Under the pieces are notes generated by a model that saw nothing but the letters and a program-made list of their open reading frames with translations, was not told where the DNA came from and ran no database searches. From Margaritispora aquatica (Eukaryota; Ascomycota; Leotiomycetes; Helotiales; Discinellaceae), in contig VJWN01000013.1 of assembly GCA_007644065.1 (NCBI GenBank), forward strand, positions 1,054,001-1,118,000: a stretch of DNA of 64,000 bases. The letters are read 5' to 3'. This document shows, piece after piece, positions 23,065 to 36,414 of the stretch. The first letter of the stretch is position 1. Each line of letters opens with the position of its first letter. Position numbers and translations under genes: made by a program.

Positions 23065-24918
23065 CTTTACTGATTTTCCACAGTGAAACCAGCGGATGTT
23101 GTTAAAGGTAGGTAGAGTATGTGCAATCAAAGGTAAGAAAGAAGCGTAGAGATCTGACGCAGACACGCCAAGATCCCGCGTAGTAGTTGATGTGTTGTGG
23201 AGTTAAGATTGTTGAGGTTGTTGTCGGGAAGCTAACTTGAGACTCAAGAAGGGGTTTAAATACTTGAAAATCTAGGGAAGTGGACCTAGTCCAGTGCTGT
23301 TGCTGTGAGATCCACGTTCAAGTCGAGCGACCTCATTCGTCGTTGGAGTTACTGTTAGTCGGGCGAGCAACGTGGAAGTGCTCGAGTTGTTTGGGGAAGT
23401 GGAAGCGGGAAGTGGAAGCGCTCAAGTGTTGTTAATTCTCACCTCATGCTTGCATTTAGCGAGATTTGATGCATGACCCCTCTCGATTCAGAGCAGGAAT
23501 AGAAGGAGCGAATCACCACAATATGAAAGTGATGTTGAAGGTAAGTAGGTAATTTACTGGAGTCTTTCGAATTTTCACACGACAAGTTATCCTTGGGAAT
23601 ATCTAGCATGGTAGTACACATCGAACTGGGGGGAATTGGGAACACTGTCTGACAGAGTTCAATTCACTGGTGTATCGAAAACAGCAAGAGCAACCACCAG
23701 TCCCCAGACTAGACATCTTGGGTGGATTCTACAACCACAAGGCAAGAGATACGAGAGTTGATGGTATTTCAATCACAATAATAACAATTGGAACATTATC
23801 AATTGCTATGTTAAGCGAACATTTGGTGTCTTTTCTGGTAGACAACTTGCAATTTTCTCCACAAAGCTCAGGATAAGTTTTCTAGCACCACCTCAGATGC
23901 TCAAGGAACCAGTATAGACAGCCTACATGATATCTTAATCAGAAGAAGGTTGCGAGCATTAACAAACTTGAAGATAGGAATTTGCTCAATGTTCAGTACC
24001 ATATTCTATGTTGTGGCCAGCGAACATCTATCTAGTGTCTTTTCTCGTCTATGACTTGTGATTCCCCACACAAAATTTATAAAGGAGAAATCTTAGAACA
24101 ATAACTCAGACTTGCCGGGAGAAAGGTATAGACAGATTACACGATCGATAAGGCTGAAGCCAAGAAAAGAAACATAGATTGTTGCAGCTAGGACAATAGG
24201 ATCTCCATTAAACACCACACTCCTTTGCCAGAACTTATTGGACAGCATTTGCCTCCTTCCAGCTGCACTTCGGTGGAGTTATCTTAAGGTAGGTTATCAA
24301 CTCTTGTTTTGTGACTGGAACCAAAATCTCACTAACACCTGACTATTTTAAGTCGGTTCTTATGTTACGTTGTGGTAGCACCCAAACAACAAAAATCACT
24401 GGGAAAAATTGCACAGCGAGGAACGACCACTGCTCGATTATTGCTAGAAATTGTGATGATTGGTTTATTCACGAAAACTAAAGTAGGTACACTACCATCG
24501 CCTGAGAAGGCCCAGCTCAGCTCAGCTCAGCTCTAGCCACAACGGGTGAAGAAAATTGATAATATCAACGCAAGAAGATTTTCTTCACATTGCCATTTCT
24601 AGCTTTAGTGTCTAATGCCAAATGCTCTCTGCTCCTGGTGGTGATATCAGATGAGAGATCTAGTGCTTGGTGGCTCGAATTTTAGTCTCGTATTCTTGGC
24701 GACATCTTCGTGTCTCCACCATGTGACAGGTAAATTGGGGACTGCTAGATAGAAAGCTAAGGAGGTACGAAGTGGGGATTGAGTCTTTCAATTCGCAAAG
24801 AGTCAACTAAGTATGATGCTTCTGCTATGAATCTTATGATTGATTAGGTCACTCAAAAGAGCTCATGGGTTCTTGGCAGACACAGCTAGGCCTAACTTGG
24901 GACTGCACAAGAGTTTCA
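23065..24918. other. Intergenic, 1.85 kb, with a diverged direct repeat
   Basis: Promoter side of the RGG gene. Around 23809-23935 and 24015-24150 two copies of a ~120-bp segment share words such as GCGAACAT, GTGTCTTTTCT and GTATAGACAG in the same order. A CAGCT repeat lies at 24520-24534. No coding region seen. Confidence 0.5.
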
Positions 24919-25863
24919 TCATGATTTCGGAGCAGTCTTATCTGCTGCCCAACCAAAAGTGTCAATCGCTTTGATATTTACAGGCAGATATTGGCCTTTC
25001 TTGATCTCATCCAGCCATGCAATCTGTACCTCTGTCACCGACCGCCTAACAAACTCCTCCAGAGCTTGTGCTCGCGGTGCTCCATGCAAGATGCCCACCA
25101 CCGATGCCCTTTGAAGGCCCAGTGCAGAGCAAATTCTCGCATCGCTTCCTTTGGGAAGCTGGATCAGCCTGGTTGCAGGCAGCGTTGGGTGAGCTAGACA
25201 TGCAGTCGCGACAAGCTGGGGAAGATGTTCTTGCAAGACTGCAGGGAGTGATTGTGACAATACAAAGATGGCTGAGAAATGAGATGCACAAGCCTTTGAT
25301 GCAGACTGCTCTTTGTCCCCCTCGGAATGATTGTCCTCACTAGAAGGTGCCTGACTTCCATCGCTTGGCTTGGCTTGTCGTGACAACGCTTCCAGATTTC
25401 TCGTGATGCTGCTCAATCCCACGACCACGAATGGAGATATCTCCGGTGATGCAGGCAGCACTGTCTCCAGCGGTTCTCCTTTCAGTTTCGCATCTTGCCT
25501 CTTGCGCTTTTTGCTTCGCTTCCCCTTTGATGCAGGGACATGGATGAGCCGGTGCTGTCCGATTGGAGATAGGAAACTTGAAAAGATCTGATTAGACAAT
25601 GTTTGGCAAGAGAAGATTACAAAGATATTGTTGCGTTGGAGGCAGCACGAGCTGCAGGATGGAACCATCTACCTTACCTGCAAAGAAGTTCAAGAATGGT
25701 CTCTTGATGCTCTGGTGAGATTGTGGGGCTAGACAGGAAAAGGAAAATTAGCTCAAGAGTTTTCTTCTGTGTGCTCAATCGTACGAATTGATTGCTTTGC
25801 TTACAATTGTGTCCTGGTGAATGGAGAATCCAATTGAAATATGGTTTTTGATTTTCGCTCCAT
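24919..25863 (-). CDS. POP3: RNase P/MRP protein subunit Pop3 (255 aa)
   Basis: Pop3 is a protein subunit of nuclear RNase P (tRNA 5' maturation) and RNase MRP (rRNA processing). Model: exons 25863-25805, 25728-25678 and 25576-24919; phases agree and total 768 nt. The N-terminus (MERKSKTIFQLDSPF) joins PTISPEHQETILELLC and then SFLSPIGQHR, the conserved start of fungal Pop3. A Lys/Arg-rich loop (GKRSKKRKRQ) and a VVVGLSSITRNLEAL segment follow. The C-terminal half resembles an L7Ae-like fold (LIQLPKGSDARICSALGL, ASVVGILHG). The third exon uses an AAG acceptor; the CAG ten bases upstream would break the frame. The leader carries a GAT/CAT microsatellite directly before the ATG. It is divergent from the USP gene. 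Confidence 0.88.
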
Positions 25864-26148
25864 AATGATGATGATGATGATGTTGATTTTGATTGATGTT
25901 GATATTGATGTTGATGTTGAGATATCCAAATGTAACCCAATGTGAATCAGAATCGGGTGCTAACCATATATGTCCGATATGATTGTGTGTGGGGGTCTAA
26001 GAGTTCCTCCAAGGGGAATGGAAGCTCCGGAAGCTCGAAATTGTTCTGTCCCTTCTAAGACGGAGCGGGATGATGTCAGGAAACATGAGGAACGTGAGGA
26101 CCGAACCAAAGAAAAGACATGGAGAAAAGTGTTTGAGGCGGGATGCGG

Positions 26149-26182
26149 GTGTGGATGTGGATGTGGATGTGGATGTGGATGT
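26149..26182. repeat. GTGGAT hexanucleotide microsatellite
   Basis: About five to six tandem copies of GTGGAT/GGATGT. Confidence 0.9.
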
Positions 26183-26332
26183 GCTTGGATGGTACTGGGT
26201 GTGTTGGGTGTGTGGGACAAAAAGACTGGAGCGGGGGTGTCTTCAGCCTAAGGCAGAAAACTCTTATGGCCTCAGGCACCAACAATATCATAAACCACAA
26301 TATTCAGGTTGTTGAATAATTTCTAATTTGTA

Positions 26333-26354
26333 TACCTACCTACCTACCTACCTA
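26333..26354. repeat. TACC tetranucleotide microsatellite
   Basis: Five tandem TACC units, followed by further interrupted TACC copies to about 26371. Confidence 0.9.
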
Positions 26355-27168
26355 TCGTACCTACCTTTACCTATCATACTTATGTCTCCTACTATTATTC
26401 GATATTACCTAAAACCAATCTCATCCCGGAACAAACATTATACGAATCATTATTACCTTAGGTAAGCTACTACCCTTACCTTAACCAACTTAGGTAAAAT
26501 CTCGTGATCCCCCCCCGGATCCACGTTGCTGCTGCCTGGCCGCCAAACTCCCACGCGCTAAACCACGAAAGACAAAAGAGGAGCTTAGAGCTTTTAGCGG
26601 AACGCTTTGCACCTGTCCCCAGCACCAAGCACCCAGCACCCAGCACCCCTCCAACCTTCAAATCGATAAGCCTCGATTCCGGCCTGCACTGCACAATTCC
26701 CAACTGCACATCTGCACCGTCGACTTTTGGTCCTACCAATACCTGAATACCTGGATACCTGTGCTACCTTTCTTACCTTCATATTCAATCTCCTAAGACC
26801 TTCATCTGATGTTGGTCTACCTTACAGATTGACTATCTTCGTGGGATCTTGTTGCATCTAAACCTGCATCTTGTCAACATTAAATTCTGGCTATCAAAGA
26901 AAGCCTTCCCGTCCCTCTCAAAATACTACCCACCACCAAACCTCTCGCTCTCGCAGCCACAGTGGTTCACAGGCTCTGCGAATCAGATACCCTGTCTCCA
27001 TACCTCATAATCGACTTCAACCTACACTACTTCCTTGATAGCGAGCCTCTTCAATCTGCGAATACCTCCATACTTTATGCCATTCTCTTGACTTAATTGA
27101 GCTGTCGAGCTGACCGAGCTCTCGCGGGCTATTTCGTTCCTTCCAACGTTTGCTCCTGCTTCTCCCAA

Positions 27169-30100
27169 ATGGAAGAGTCGCCGAGGGAACGGGCGATCTC
27201 ATTGGAGCCTTCTTGCTCAAATCGCAGGAATCCATTTGAAGACATCGCCGAAACAACCTCGCGGAAGCGTCAGAGAGTTTCGAGCGGTGGCTCAAGAAGC
27301 AGATCTATGGAGGCTTCAACAGACTCAGATCCTGTGTTGGATCCCACTCCTCGTCGAGAAGACCACAAGGCTGAAGCTGGTGAACCCCCCTCCACGCCTA
27401 CGCGTTTGCCATCCGAACCATTGGAACCTACGTCGAGAGTAACCATAAACCTGCGAAACCGTCTCGAATCTATTCCCTCCTCCCCACCATCTCCTTCGAC
27501 GCCGTCCAGGACCATACATGCAGAAGTGGATATAAATCCAAGAATGAGCATTGAGTCCGAAAGTGATGCCTTGTCAACTGGCCCAGTCATTGAAACACCC
27601 TCAACATCCTCTTCTGCTATGGGCAGTCCCCGGATTGAACTTGTGACTGTGGACGATGAAGAGGAAGAGGATATACCAGTTGCCATAATCAGTGACGATG
27701 TACCGTACGAGGATCCTTTAAGGACCTTCCCATACTTAGGCAGGGACGAAACCTTGCGAGATTGTGTCACCAGATTGGCACGATTTTTCCAATATGGTAA
27801 ATTACTCCTATCATTCTCCTCTGTGATACAAAAGCTGACTTTGATAGAATCGATTGAAACTGACGAGACATTCTGCAAGGTTCGTGATTGGATCGATAGT
27901 GTTTTAAACACACATTCCCCAGAAGATTTCTTTGCCCTATATATTCGGGACAGGGAGTTTTGGGAATGTATACCGTCTGTTATTTGGGCTTTGAGCTCGC
28001 GGAGGTAAGCGGTTTGCGTTGGAGCGAGACAGAAATCCACTAACTCTAATTAGTCGTTTCTTTGGTGAGTTTCTGCATCGAGCTAGGGGCAGGACTGCGC
28101 TGTCAGAGATGTTTTGCCAGTTTGCGCGCCTGACTGGGAAATTCGTGGCAATGGATGCTCTTACTCTCTCGACGCCATTAGAAGAAAGTGACGATCAGAG
28201 TTATGATCTTGGCTCTCGTGTTTACATCAATGCATTTGGGTACCTGACTCGAAAAGATGAAAATTCTCACATCGGTACGAATCTCGACAGGCACTATTCA
28301 TGGGACTGGGACGAAGACATTGTTGCCATGCTGGACCAGTTCCAGACTGAAGGTGGAAGCGTTTCAAATTTGACACGACTTGTTGAAGGACATCTTAGAA
28401 TCATGTCTAAAGAGCCCAAGGCTATTGATGATCTGCTGGAGCCCAATAAGATCGTCATTAGACTGGTGACCGACGCCTGGTCAGCGCTGGATGGAGCTGA
28501 TGATTACCGTTTCGTCGCTACTGAACTCCGAAAGAAGGTCTCAGACGGCTACAAGTTTTTTAAGGTCATGGCCACAGGCCTCGAGATTATTATCGAGAAG
28601 CACTTGACGTGCTTGACTGCCGATGCGGCTAGCACCTACCTCCAAGGATTGCGCTCAATATACTATTACTCCTTGCAAATTGAGACACCGAACAGTCAAA
28701 GGTTACTCAACCAAGTGTTGGAAATTCCTCGGGATTATCGGTCGGTGGTGGTTGCTTTAGAGTGGAAACTCACTATTCTGAAGAGGCTTATTATGTCCAC
28801 CCAAATGCAATTGCGCGTTGCCGGAGTTACAATGATGTGTCAGGATTTGCTGAATACCTTTTTGGATATGAGGCAAAAGGTATCCGATCCCGCTAGGAGT
28901 CCACTGCTTTTATACTTCTCCAAATTCCTTCTCAAGCACAAGCTTGTAGATTATCTCCTGGGCGTTGGATCGCACCCTGAGATCATCAACGAAAGCTGGA
29001 ACATCCTTGGATTTTTGCTCGTCACAAAAACATATACTCAAGAGCAGGCAGACAAGATATGGCAGACAGTCATGACTAGTCAAGATCCTCGAGTAGTCGA
29101 GGCGATTTTGAAAGTGGTGACGAAATGCTTCAATCTTTTTGATTACAGCTCGCTCATATACCTGTGCAAAAAAGCGATCGATATCCCTTTCGATTCGTTC
29201 TCCTTTGCGATGCGAGAATTCTGTCACTGTTTGTTCAGAGATATCAACAAGAAATCGATCGATGAGAAGATGTCGCATATCGGCCCTACTCCTTATGACC
29301 TACTTGTACGGCTTATTAAGGAATCATCCATGCCTTGCAACGAAGGATCGACACGAACTCTGAGCATCTTCAATTTTGCAATGGGAAGCTTTGGAGACTT
29401 GCTTTCAAGGGGTCCTGCACCAGAGTATCGAGATACCATCTATGAACAATGCATTCGGGATATCTCCGCCAAAACCGAAGAGGCTGCTGGAAGCATTTGC
29501 ATCATCACCATGTTGTTGAAAGGAAGAAGCATGCTACAAGAACTGCATGTTTTGACCACAGAGCATGGTCTGACTCAACTGTTAGTCGAAGAATTGGAGT
29601 CTCTGGCTGCAATCGGTCCTGACTCACCTGGTCGACCCATTAGAAACAGCCCCGCAGACCAGGCTCGGAGAGATCTCTTGCTGACTATCATCATGAATGA
29701 ACCAACGTCCATCTCTCCCGAGCTTGGAAAACGCCTCTGGGACGTATTGGTGGGCGTCAAGTCAAAGAGCGTGATGGATAGGGATATTTCTTGGCAGATC
29801 CTCACCAATGCTGCAAAGGCGACTTCTTCCACCAACAATGTCTTCATATCTGCTTGCTTCAAAGAGTATCTGCCAACCCTCCCAACTCACTGCCTCACCC
29901 AAGGAGCTCTAGATTTTGCGAAAGCCGATCTGCTTGCGTGGGAGAGTGAACGATGCCTGGAGGGTCAAGACAAGTCTTTCGAGGCTCCAGCGATTCAACA
30001 ACTATGGCAAATGATTCTCACAGCACCCCCAAATAGTATCGATGCTACGGCAATTAGTGCATTGGTGGAAATTTTTGTCGGAAGTTCGCCGATACTCGCC

Positions 30101-33100
30101 ATCTCTCGCGCAAAGGCTCGGACCGTTCATCTCGCATTTGTCGATCGCTGCATGCGGAGTCTGAAGGGCGCTGCAGCCATGCTGAAATCTTTCGGCGAAG
30201 AGGGTCTTGGCCAATCCGATGAAGCCATGGTTATTGTAGCCTCTGATGATCAGGTACAAGAGCAAGAAAAGATATTTGCCCGATCCTTGGCAGTGTTGAG
30301 AGAGTTCCTCAGAGCTTACAATCTAAAGCCTTACTTTGCTCCGTCAAAGCCACGAGTCTTGCCTACAGGGGCTACAAGTGTCGTCGAAGGCGAGCCTTTG
30401 ACAGTTAGGTATCAGTCATTTGATGGCGACAAACATACGGAGGTTAAGTCTCTCACTCTAGGTAGACTTAATACTGCCGCTTCATTGTTCGCCTCGCTTC
30501 AGAAGGCTACAGGTTTCAAGAACTACAAGGTCTACTGTTCCGGTAAGGAGTTTGATCTTGATGAAGTCGACGTTTGTAAATCGTTGGGCGACCTTAAGCT
30601 GAATGGACTTGTCTTGGTGCAACGCCGCGAGGACGCAGATGCTTTGCTAGGTAATCTGGGAAGTAGTGGCACACCTACACTTGAGGCTGAAATCATAAAC
30701 CACTTTGATGATCTTTGGAGCTATCTGAGCATGAATGAGAAGGTTGCACGAGAGGTATGCATCTTTCACATTTGCTAATGAACATTACTAATATTGTGGC
30801 TAGATTTATTACTTCCTCAAGCAATTTCCAGTGTATGTTAAGCTTATCACGCAGTTCGAAGCCAACACACCTTGTTCTGAACTTTTTCCTGCTGGTCAGC
30901 CATATAAGATTTTGTACGCTGTTCATGCCCTAAGCACATATATTGGAGAACAGAAACGAAAAGTGGGTACTGTTCATCACTGCAAAGGTCAATACTGACA
31001 AGCTACAGGGTGTTACAAATGATGCTACGATCACTAGGGCAGTCTCCTTGATTGTCGCAGCAATTTCCGATAAAGAAATTCTGTCACAGTGCTCTGGAGA
31101 TGAACTAAGAGATTATCTTGCTCTTCAAATGTTGGATTGTTTGGTTGACTTCTTGAGAGGTATTTCACTTTTATATTGCTCTACTACTTTGATGCTTACA
31201 CATTCAGAACATCTGTTACCAACATCTGTTGCTCCATTGCTTGACGAGACTCTTTTACAACGTTTACTTGATCTTTTGTCGTACTCGAGGGATAACGACA
31301 CTGCACAAAACTCTGCTCACTTGACATGGCGATCTTTCGAAGCAATACTCGAGGCTTCGATCCATAGCCCTGAGCTCTGGCGATTGTTCTCGGTACACTT
31401 GTCAACATCACCCTTATTGTCCGAACTAGTCCTCGAAGATCCACGAGCAAGCGTGAGGAAAAGTATCGTAAAATTAATCAACAGCAAGTGCTCGTTCAGT
31501 CCAAGGTAAGTGGTCTCTTCCCATCTTTATTCACCCACATTCAGACGCTCACCCAATTCAGTCTTGCCCAGGTTACCACAATTGATTTTATGGTTGCATT
31601 TTGGCCACTTGTCGCAGTTTTAATTCCAAAGGCGGCTTATCGTGTCCAACAGTGCGAGGAGACATTCGCCCTAGCTTTGGCCCTGTTCAAGCGCTTAGCG
31701 GATATTTCACTAGACCGTATTGACCTGAACGATTTAGTCGTCCAATGGGGTGGCATTCTGCTCGAGTACACTTGCTCTGACAGTGCAGGCTCTCTCGATG
31801 GTGTCGACTCTGTTGCGCACGGTCTCACTCACCTTATGTGTCATGCAGCAACATGTGCGAAAGCCTCTCGTCAGCGTTTGTCGTGTAGTGAGATTGGAAC
31901 GGCACTATTCCACAAGCATATGTTTCCGGAACTCTCTGTGGATAACGAGGATGATACCGCAATCATACCAAGCATTCCTCTACTTAATGCTTCAACCAGA
32001 CGGGCGATGGGAGAAATGATATTCCTTCTGATCAAAGACGATGTCATTCAATACAGGGCAGTCTTGTCCGCATTGTCGCACCTTGTCCCATATACCGCAT
32101 CTGACGAAATTCCTTACATTTACGAGATGAGCTTTGGATTCGACCGAAGCAGAGCGATTCGATCCAGTGCAGGCTATGTGGGTTTGAAGAACCTCTCGAA
32201 TACATGCTATCTGAATTCTCTCTTCACTCAGCTTTTCATGAATGTCCCCTTCCGGGAATTCATGCTAAATGTCGATGTTGCAGAGGGTAACAACGCCCAA
32301 CGACTGCTTTCGGAAACACAACTCTTGTTCAGCAACATGCAAAACAGTCTCAAACGATTCGTGGATCCAGCTGCACTTGCGTTCTCGATTCAAACCTACG
32401 ACGAGACTTCTATTGATGTGGCAGTCCAGATGGATGTAGATGAGTTCTACAATCTGCTATTTGATCGTCTAGAAGGTCAAATTGCGACTGAAGATGCTAA
32501 GAAAGAGTTCAAGTCTTTTTATGGCGGCCAACTGGTGCAGCAAGTCAAGTCGCAAGAGTGTCCTCATGTGTCTGAACGCTTGGAATCCTTCTCTGCCATT
32601 CAATGTGATATCAAAGGAAAGAACACCTTGCAAGAAAGTCTACAGGCCTATGTCGAGGGAGAAATAATGGCGGGTGGTAAGTGTTACCTTTTCCTGCCCA
32701 GAGCTTGAGTATCGCTAATTGATTAGACAACAAGTACAAGTGCTCGAGCTGTGATCGTCATGTAGATGCTGTGAAGAGGTATGTTTACAATTTCAAACCT
32801 TGAACCTTTACTGACAATCTTTACAGAGCTTGCTTGAAAGACATTCCTGACAATCTAATCTGCCACTTGAAGCGATTTGATTTCAACATCCAGAGGTTGC
32901 AGCGAAGCAAAATCAATGACTATTTCTCTTTCCCCACAAAGATTGACATGCGCCCTTACAAAGTTGAATACGTGAAGGAGAACCCGGACGCGATTCCAGA
33001 GGATATCTTCGAACTAGTCGGTGTGCTCATCCATGCAGGCACTGCGGAATCTGGTCATTATTATTCCTACGTTCGCGAGCGTCCTTCGACTAACGAGAGT

Positions 33101-35220
33101 GAAACTTGGGTTGAATTCAACGATGACACGGTCTCTACTTGGGACCCGAGCAACATGGAGCGCGACTGTTTCGGAGGCAGTGACCATCGTGGATCTCTTG
33201 ATGGAAACGTCCAGCCACTCGAAAAGCCTTTCAGCGCATACAAGCTCTTTTATCAAAGATCAAGTGTCGCCGCTTCTCAAAAGGAGGCTCTAAGGTTGAG
33301 CAACCTCAGTAGTCCTGTTCGATTACCTGTTCCGATCAGACTGTCGAACCACATTGCGATGGAGAATGAACTCCTGATGCGCCGATACTGTTTGCACGAT
33401 CCCTCGCATGCACCATTCGTCATCAAGATGTTATCGAATGTCAGGAAAATCAATGGAGGTTCTTGCGGATCATCACATTCTCTAGAAAAGCTTGCACTGA
33501 TAGCTTCGTTGAATCATCTTGATCAAGTCATTGCCAGAGCTAAGGATACTCCGGATTTTGCTTCCTTCATGGCTGTACAAAGGCAGATATGCTCTTCCTG
33601 TGCAGAGTGTAGCCGGGACTATTTGGAATGGTATTGTGACTGTCCCGATACGCTCCGACAGCTTCTGTTCCGAAATCCAGACAGCACAGTTCGAGCTGAC
33701 ATTGCTCAATCCATTATGGCTGCATTAGTTTTGGTCAACACGGAAGCTCCATACGCTTACGGATTTGGCGATGATGAAGATAGCTCTGACGATTTAGAAG
33801 GTGGAGATCCTCAGCTGATTCAACGTCTTGTGAAGTCCCTCCACAGATTATGGAATAATTTCCACGCCAACACCCGTGCCTGGCCCGAGTACTTCGGTTT
33901 ACTTGCGAGCATTGCCAGAATTGGCAATCGCGAGGCGACACTCTTGCTAGACGCTGGATACCTTCGTAAGACTCTGGAGATTATTAGCGCTGACCCCCTG
34001 CTTCCTTTGGGAGAACAATATCAAAAAATGCTAAACAATATCTCAAAGCGAAGTGGTAGTCGCCCAGTGTCCTACGCTTCGGTCATTTCCCTTCTCAGTG
34101 TCTTGATCAAGGCCTGCGACCCGTCTCTAGATCCGGTGCCTGATAACGCAGAACGTTTCCGCTTGGAATCAGGAGATTCACTGGTTCCTTTAGCAATGAC
34201 AGAACGACATCTCTTGACACAGCACTGGACAAGGAACGCGGTTCATATTGTCTGTGAGAAATTGTTAATCATCAACGAGAACCAGCAATGTACAGATCAG
34301 ATTGTTTTCGACCTTTTGAACTGGCCCGAGCAATTGGACATCTATGTCATTAATGCTATCATCAACAATATTCGGCGATGTGATCTGCGTGGTCCTTTCC
34401 TCAGAGCCGCTCAAATCTGTCTCAAGCATTCGCAAAACGCCAGTGCTTTTGAAACAATCATCAGCAATATAGCGGGTTGCGCACAGAAGGCAATGCAAAA
34501 CTCAGTGGTAGGAAATTTTTCCCAGGGAATGGCATTCTTTTCCTTCTTCAAGTCAGCATATTCCATCAAATCCGATCATTCCTCGCTGTCAAAAGAGGAA
34601 CAGGACCGATTCTATCTTGAGCAAGTCCCGATTTGGGCTCCATGTCTACTCGCTAGCCCCGAGTCCAATGTCAGGAGTGAGACAGAAGAATTCCTTGAAG
34701 ATATTCTGTTCACTCCTTCAAGCGATCTTGATGCAGAAACCCGAGGCTACGATCTAGAGGACCTGCTGCAGACCACTAGTCGGCAGCTCGGCATGAACTG
34801 TCTTGACTACTTGAGAGAGACTTATCTTACCGCACAGTCAAAAGAACCTGTCAGATCTCAAATCGTTATCATTGAGAAAGTGATCATTTTATGTGCAAGA
34901 TCTTATGATGTTGATGGTAAGGATTTGGTCACTCAGCGCTTCACTGATCTTTATCACCGTAAGTATTCATCATCTACGACTGAGTGTATCTGCTAAAAGT
35001 TGATAGGTGTTCTGCCAGCCTTGAAGAAAGCTATGGTGGAGGAGGCACTTGATGATGACGAGGAGGGATCCGGTATGTGATGCGGTACCCAATCTTAATC
35101 AGCAAAACTAATTGTGTTGCAGAATGGGAAGCATCTGATGGAGACTACGACGAATCCTCTGACGTTCCTGACGGCACCGCCGAATTTTCTGCCGATCTTG
35201 TCGATGATGTTGGTCTCTAA
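27169..35220 (+). CDS. Giant ubiquitin-specific protease, USP9/USP34-like (2518 aa)
   Basis: Cysteine deubiquitinase that removes ubiquitin from substrates. Model: exons 27169-27796, 27848-28004, 28054-30754, 30804-30962, 31009-31159, 31208-31505, 31562-32676, 32727-32778, 32827-34958, 35007-35072 and 35123-35220; phases agree and total 7557 nt. The first ~170 residues are disordered. A long helical, armadillo/HEAT-like region runs to about 1560. The catalytic domain begins GYVGLKNLSNTCYLNS with nucleophile Cys1580; a CSSC zinc pair lies near 1747, and the His box AGTAESGHYYSYV carries His1831, followed by FNDDTVSTWD. A long C-terminal helical region ends in an acidic tail. Size and order (long N-terminal scaffold, central USP, long tail) match the FAF/USP34 group. 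Introns 1 and 5 are multiples of three without stops. Confidence 0.93.
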
Positions 35221-36414
35221 AGGTCACCTCAAACCACTTGATGCTGCAAGTGATGCATTATGAATATTGAGCTCTGCTTTTAAGCGTAAATTGTTTAATT
35301 TTTTTGTCTGGCGTTGGAAGGTCCGACTTGAATCAGCGATCACTCGGGGGAACAAATGTGCGAAAGGGCAAAAGTTCCCAAAACCAAATCATAAACTGCA
35401 AGGAAGCACGGATCATGGCGCACTGTTTTTGGGCACACTGGGATGGTCAAACGAATGGATGGATGGAAGGCAAGGGCGCACGCATATTGCAATAGGTTGA
35501 AGACGCTCCTTTTCCGTCTCATTTGACTTTGGTCAATTCAACTCATTTTAAGTTTCCTTTCTGGAATTTGATGAAAACGCATCTCCGCGGCATGAAGCAT
35601 TGGACGTGGGTGTTTGATGCTATGAATGAGGCACGAATTCAATGAAATAATAATTTGAGGCATCGAAGATATCACGTTATCCTTTTCTGAGCCGTGATTT
35701 TCAATCTGATGAGGTGAGGTGATGGTGTAGATCTTCTTGCAGTTTCTAATCATAGTATGTGTTCTTTTTTGTTTTTTGTTTTTTTTTTCTCCTCGCTGGG
35801 AAAGGTAGTAAGTAGTCAGTACAGTGGACTTTTCCAGTCTTAAATTGCTGCCTTTTCCTATTGGTGACAATGCGGGATGATGACCAGGTTACAGTAAATG
35901 GTGGACAAAGAAGCACGACAGAGAATTTGTTAAATAATGATATGGTATCCTTGTTTTCATCTCGTAGTTTTCTGGTCTGTCTCGTAGGGTATACTATTCC
36001 ATGTTATGATATCCTATGTTGCTCTCATGATAATGCTATCCTATGCCATGTATGTCTGCTCGTCATGCTATGCTCGAACGCAACCGCCAGATGTGATGCT
36101 TTATCTCAATCCTCATGCTGAAATGTAACAAAGAAGCACTCGCCGATTTCCCTAGCTCGCAGTTTAATTAGTCACGGCTCATACTTTATGTGTTTTAATT
36201 TTGTGAGTTAAGGTGAATAAGATTGGATGTAGTGGAGAAGGCAAGTGAAGTGAAGGCACTAAAAGAAAAGAAGAAAAAGAGTAGAAATCGTTAAACGCTG
36301 AAATGCAACACAAACACAACCCCCACGAACCAAGGACAATGCAGAGACGAAGAACCAAGCACAGGTAGTTAGGTAGGCAAGGTAGGTAGAGATGATAAAT
36401 GTTCTGTGTTCCAT
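35221..36414. other. Intergenic, 1.2 kb
   Basis: 3' flanks of two converging genes. A T-rich tract lies at 35763-35790. The region 35990-36070 is rich in TATGATATCCTATG-like words. No gene supported. Confidence 0.55.

Larger units (their letters stand above)
25864..27168. other. Shared divergent upstream region of POP3 and the USP gene
   Basis: About 1.3 kb between two divergent starts. It holds a GAT/GTT microsatellite at 25864-25920, a hexanucleotide tract, a TACC tract and several TTACCTTA/TAGGTAA words near 26450-26500. From about 26880 the sequence is C-rich leader for the USP gene. Confidence 0.6.

Noticed and set aside
23065..23166. In-frame N-terminal extension of the RGG protein
   Set aside because: An ATG at 23166 is open to the chosen start, but the added residues look like translated leader and the MYPNRG start fits better; left as an uncertainty.
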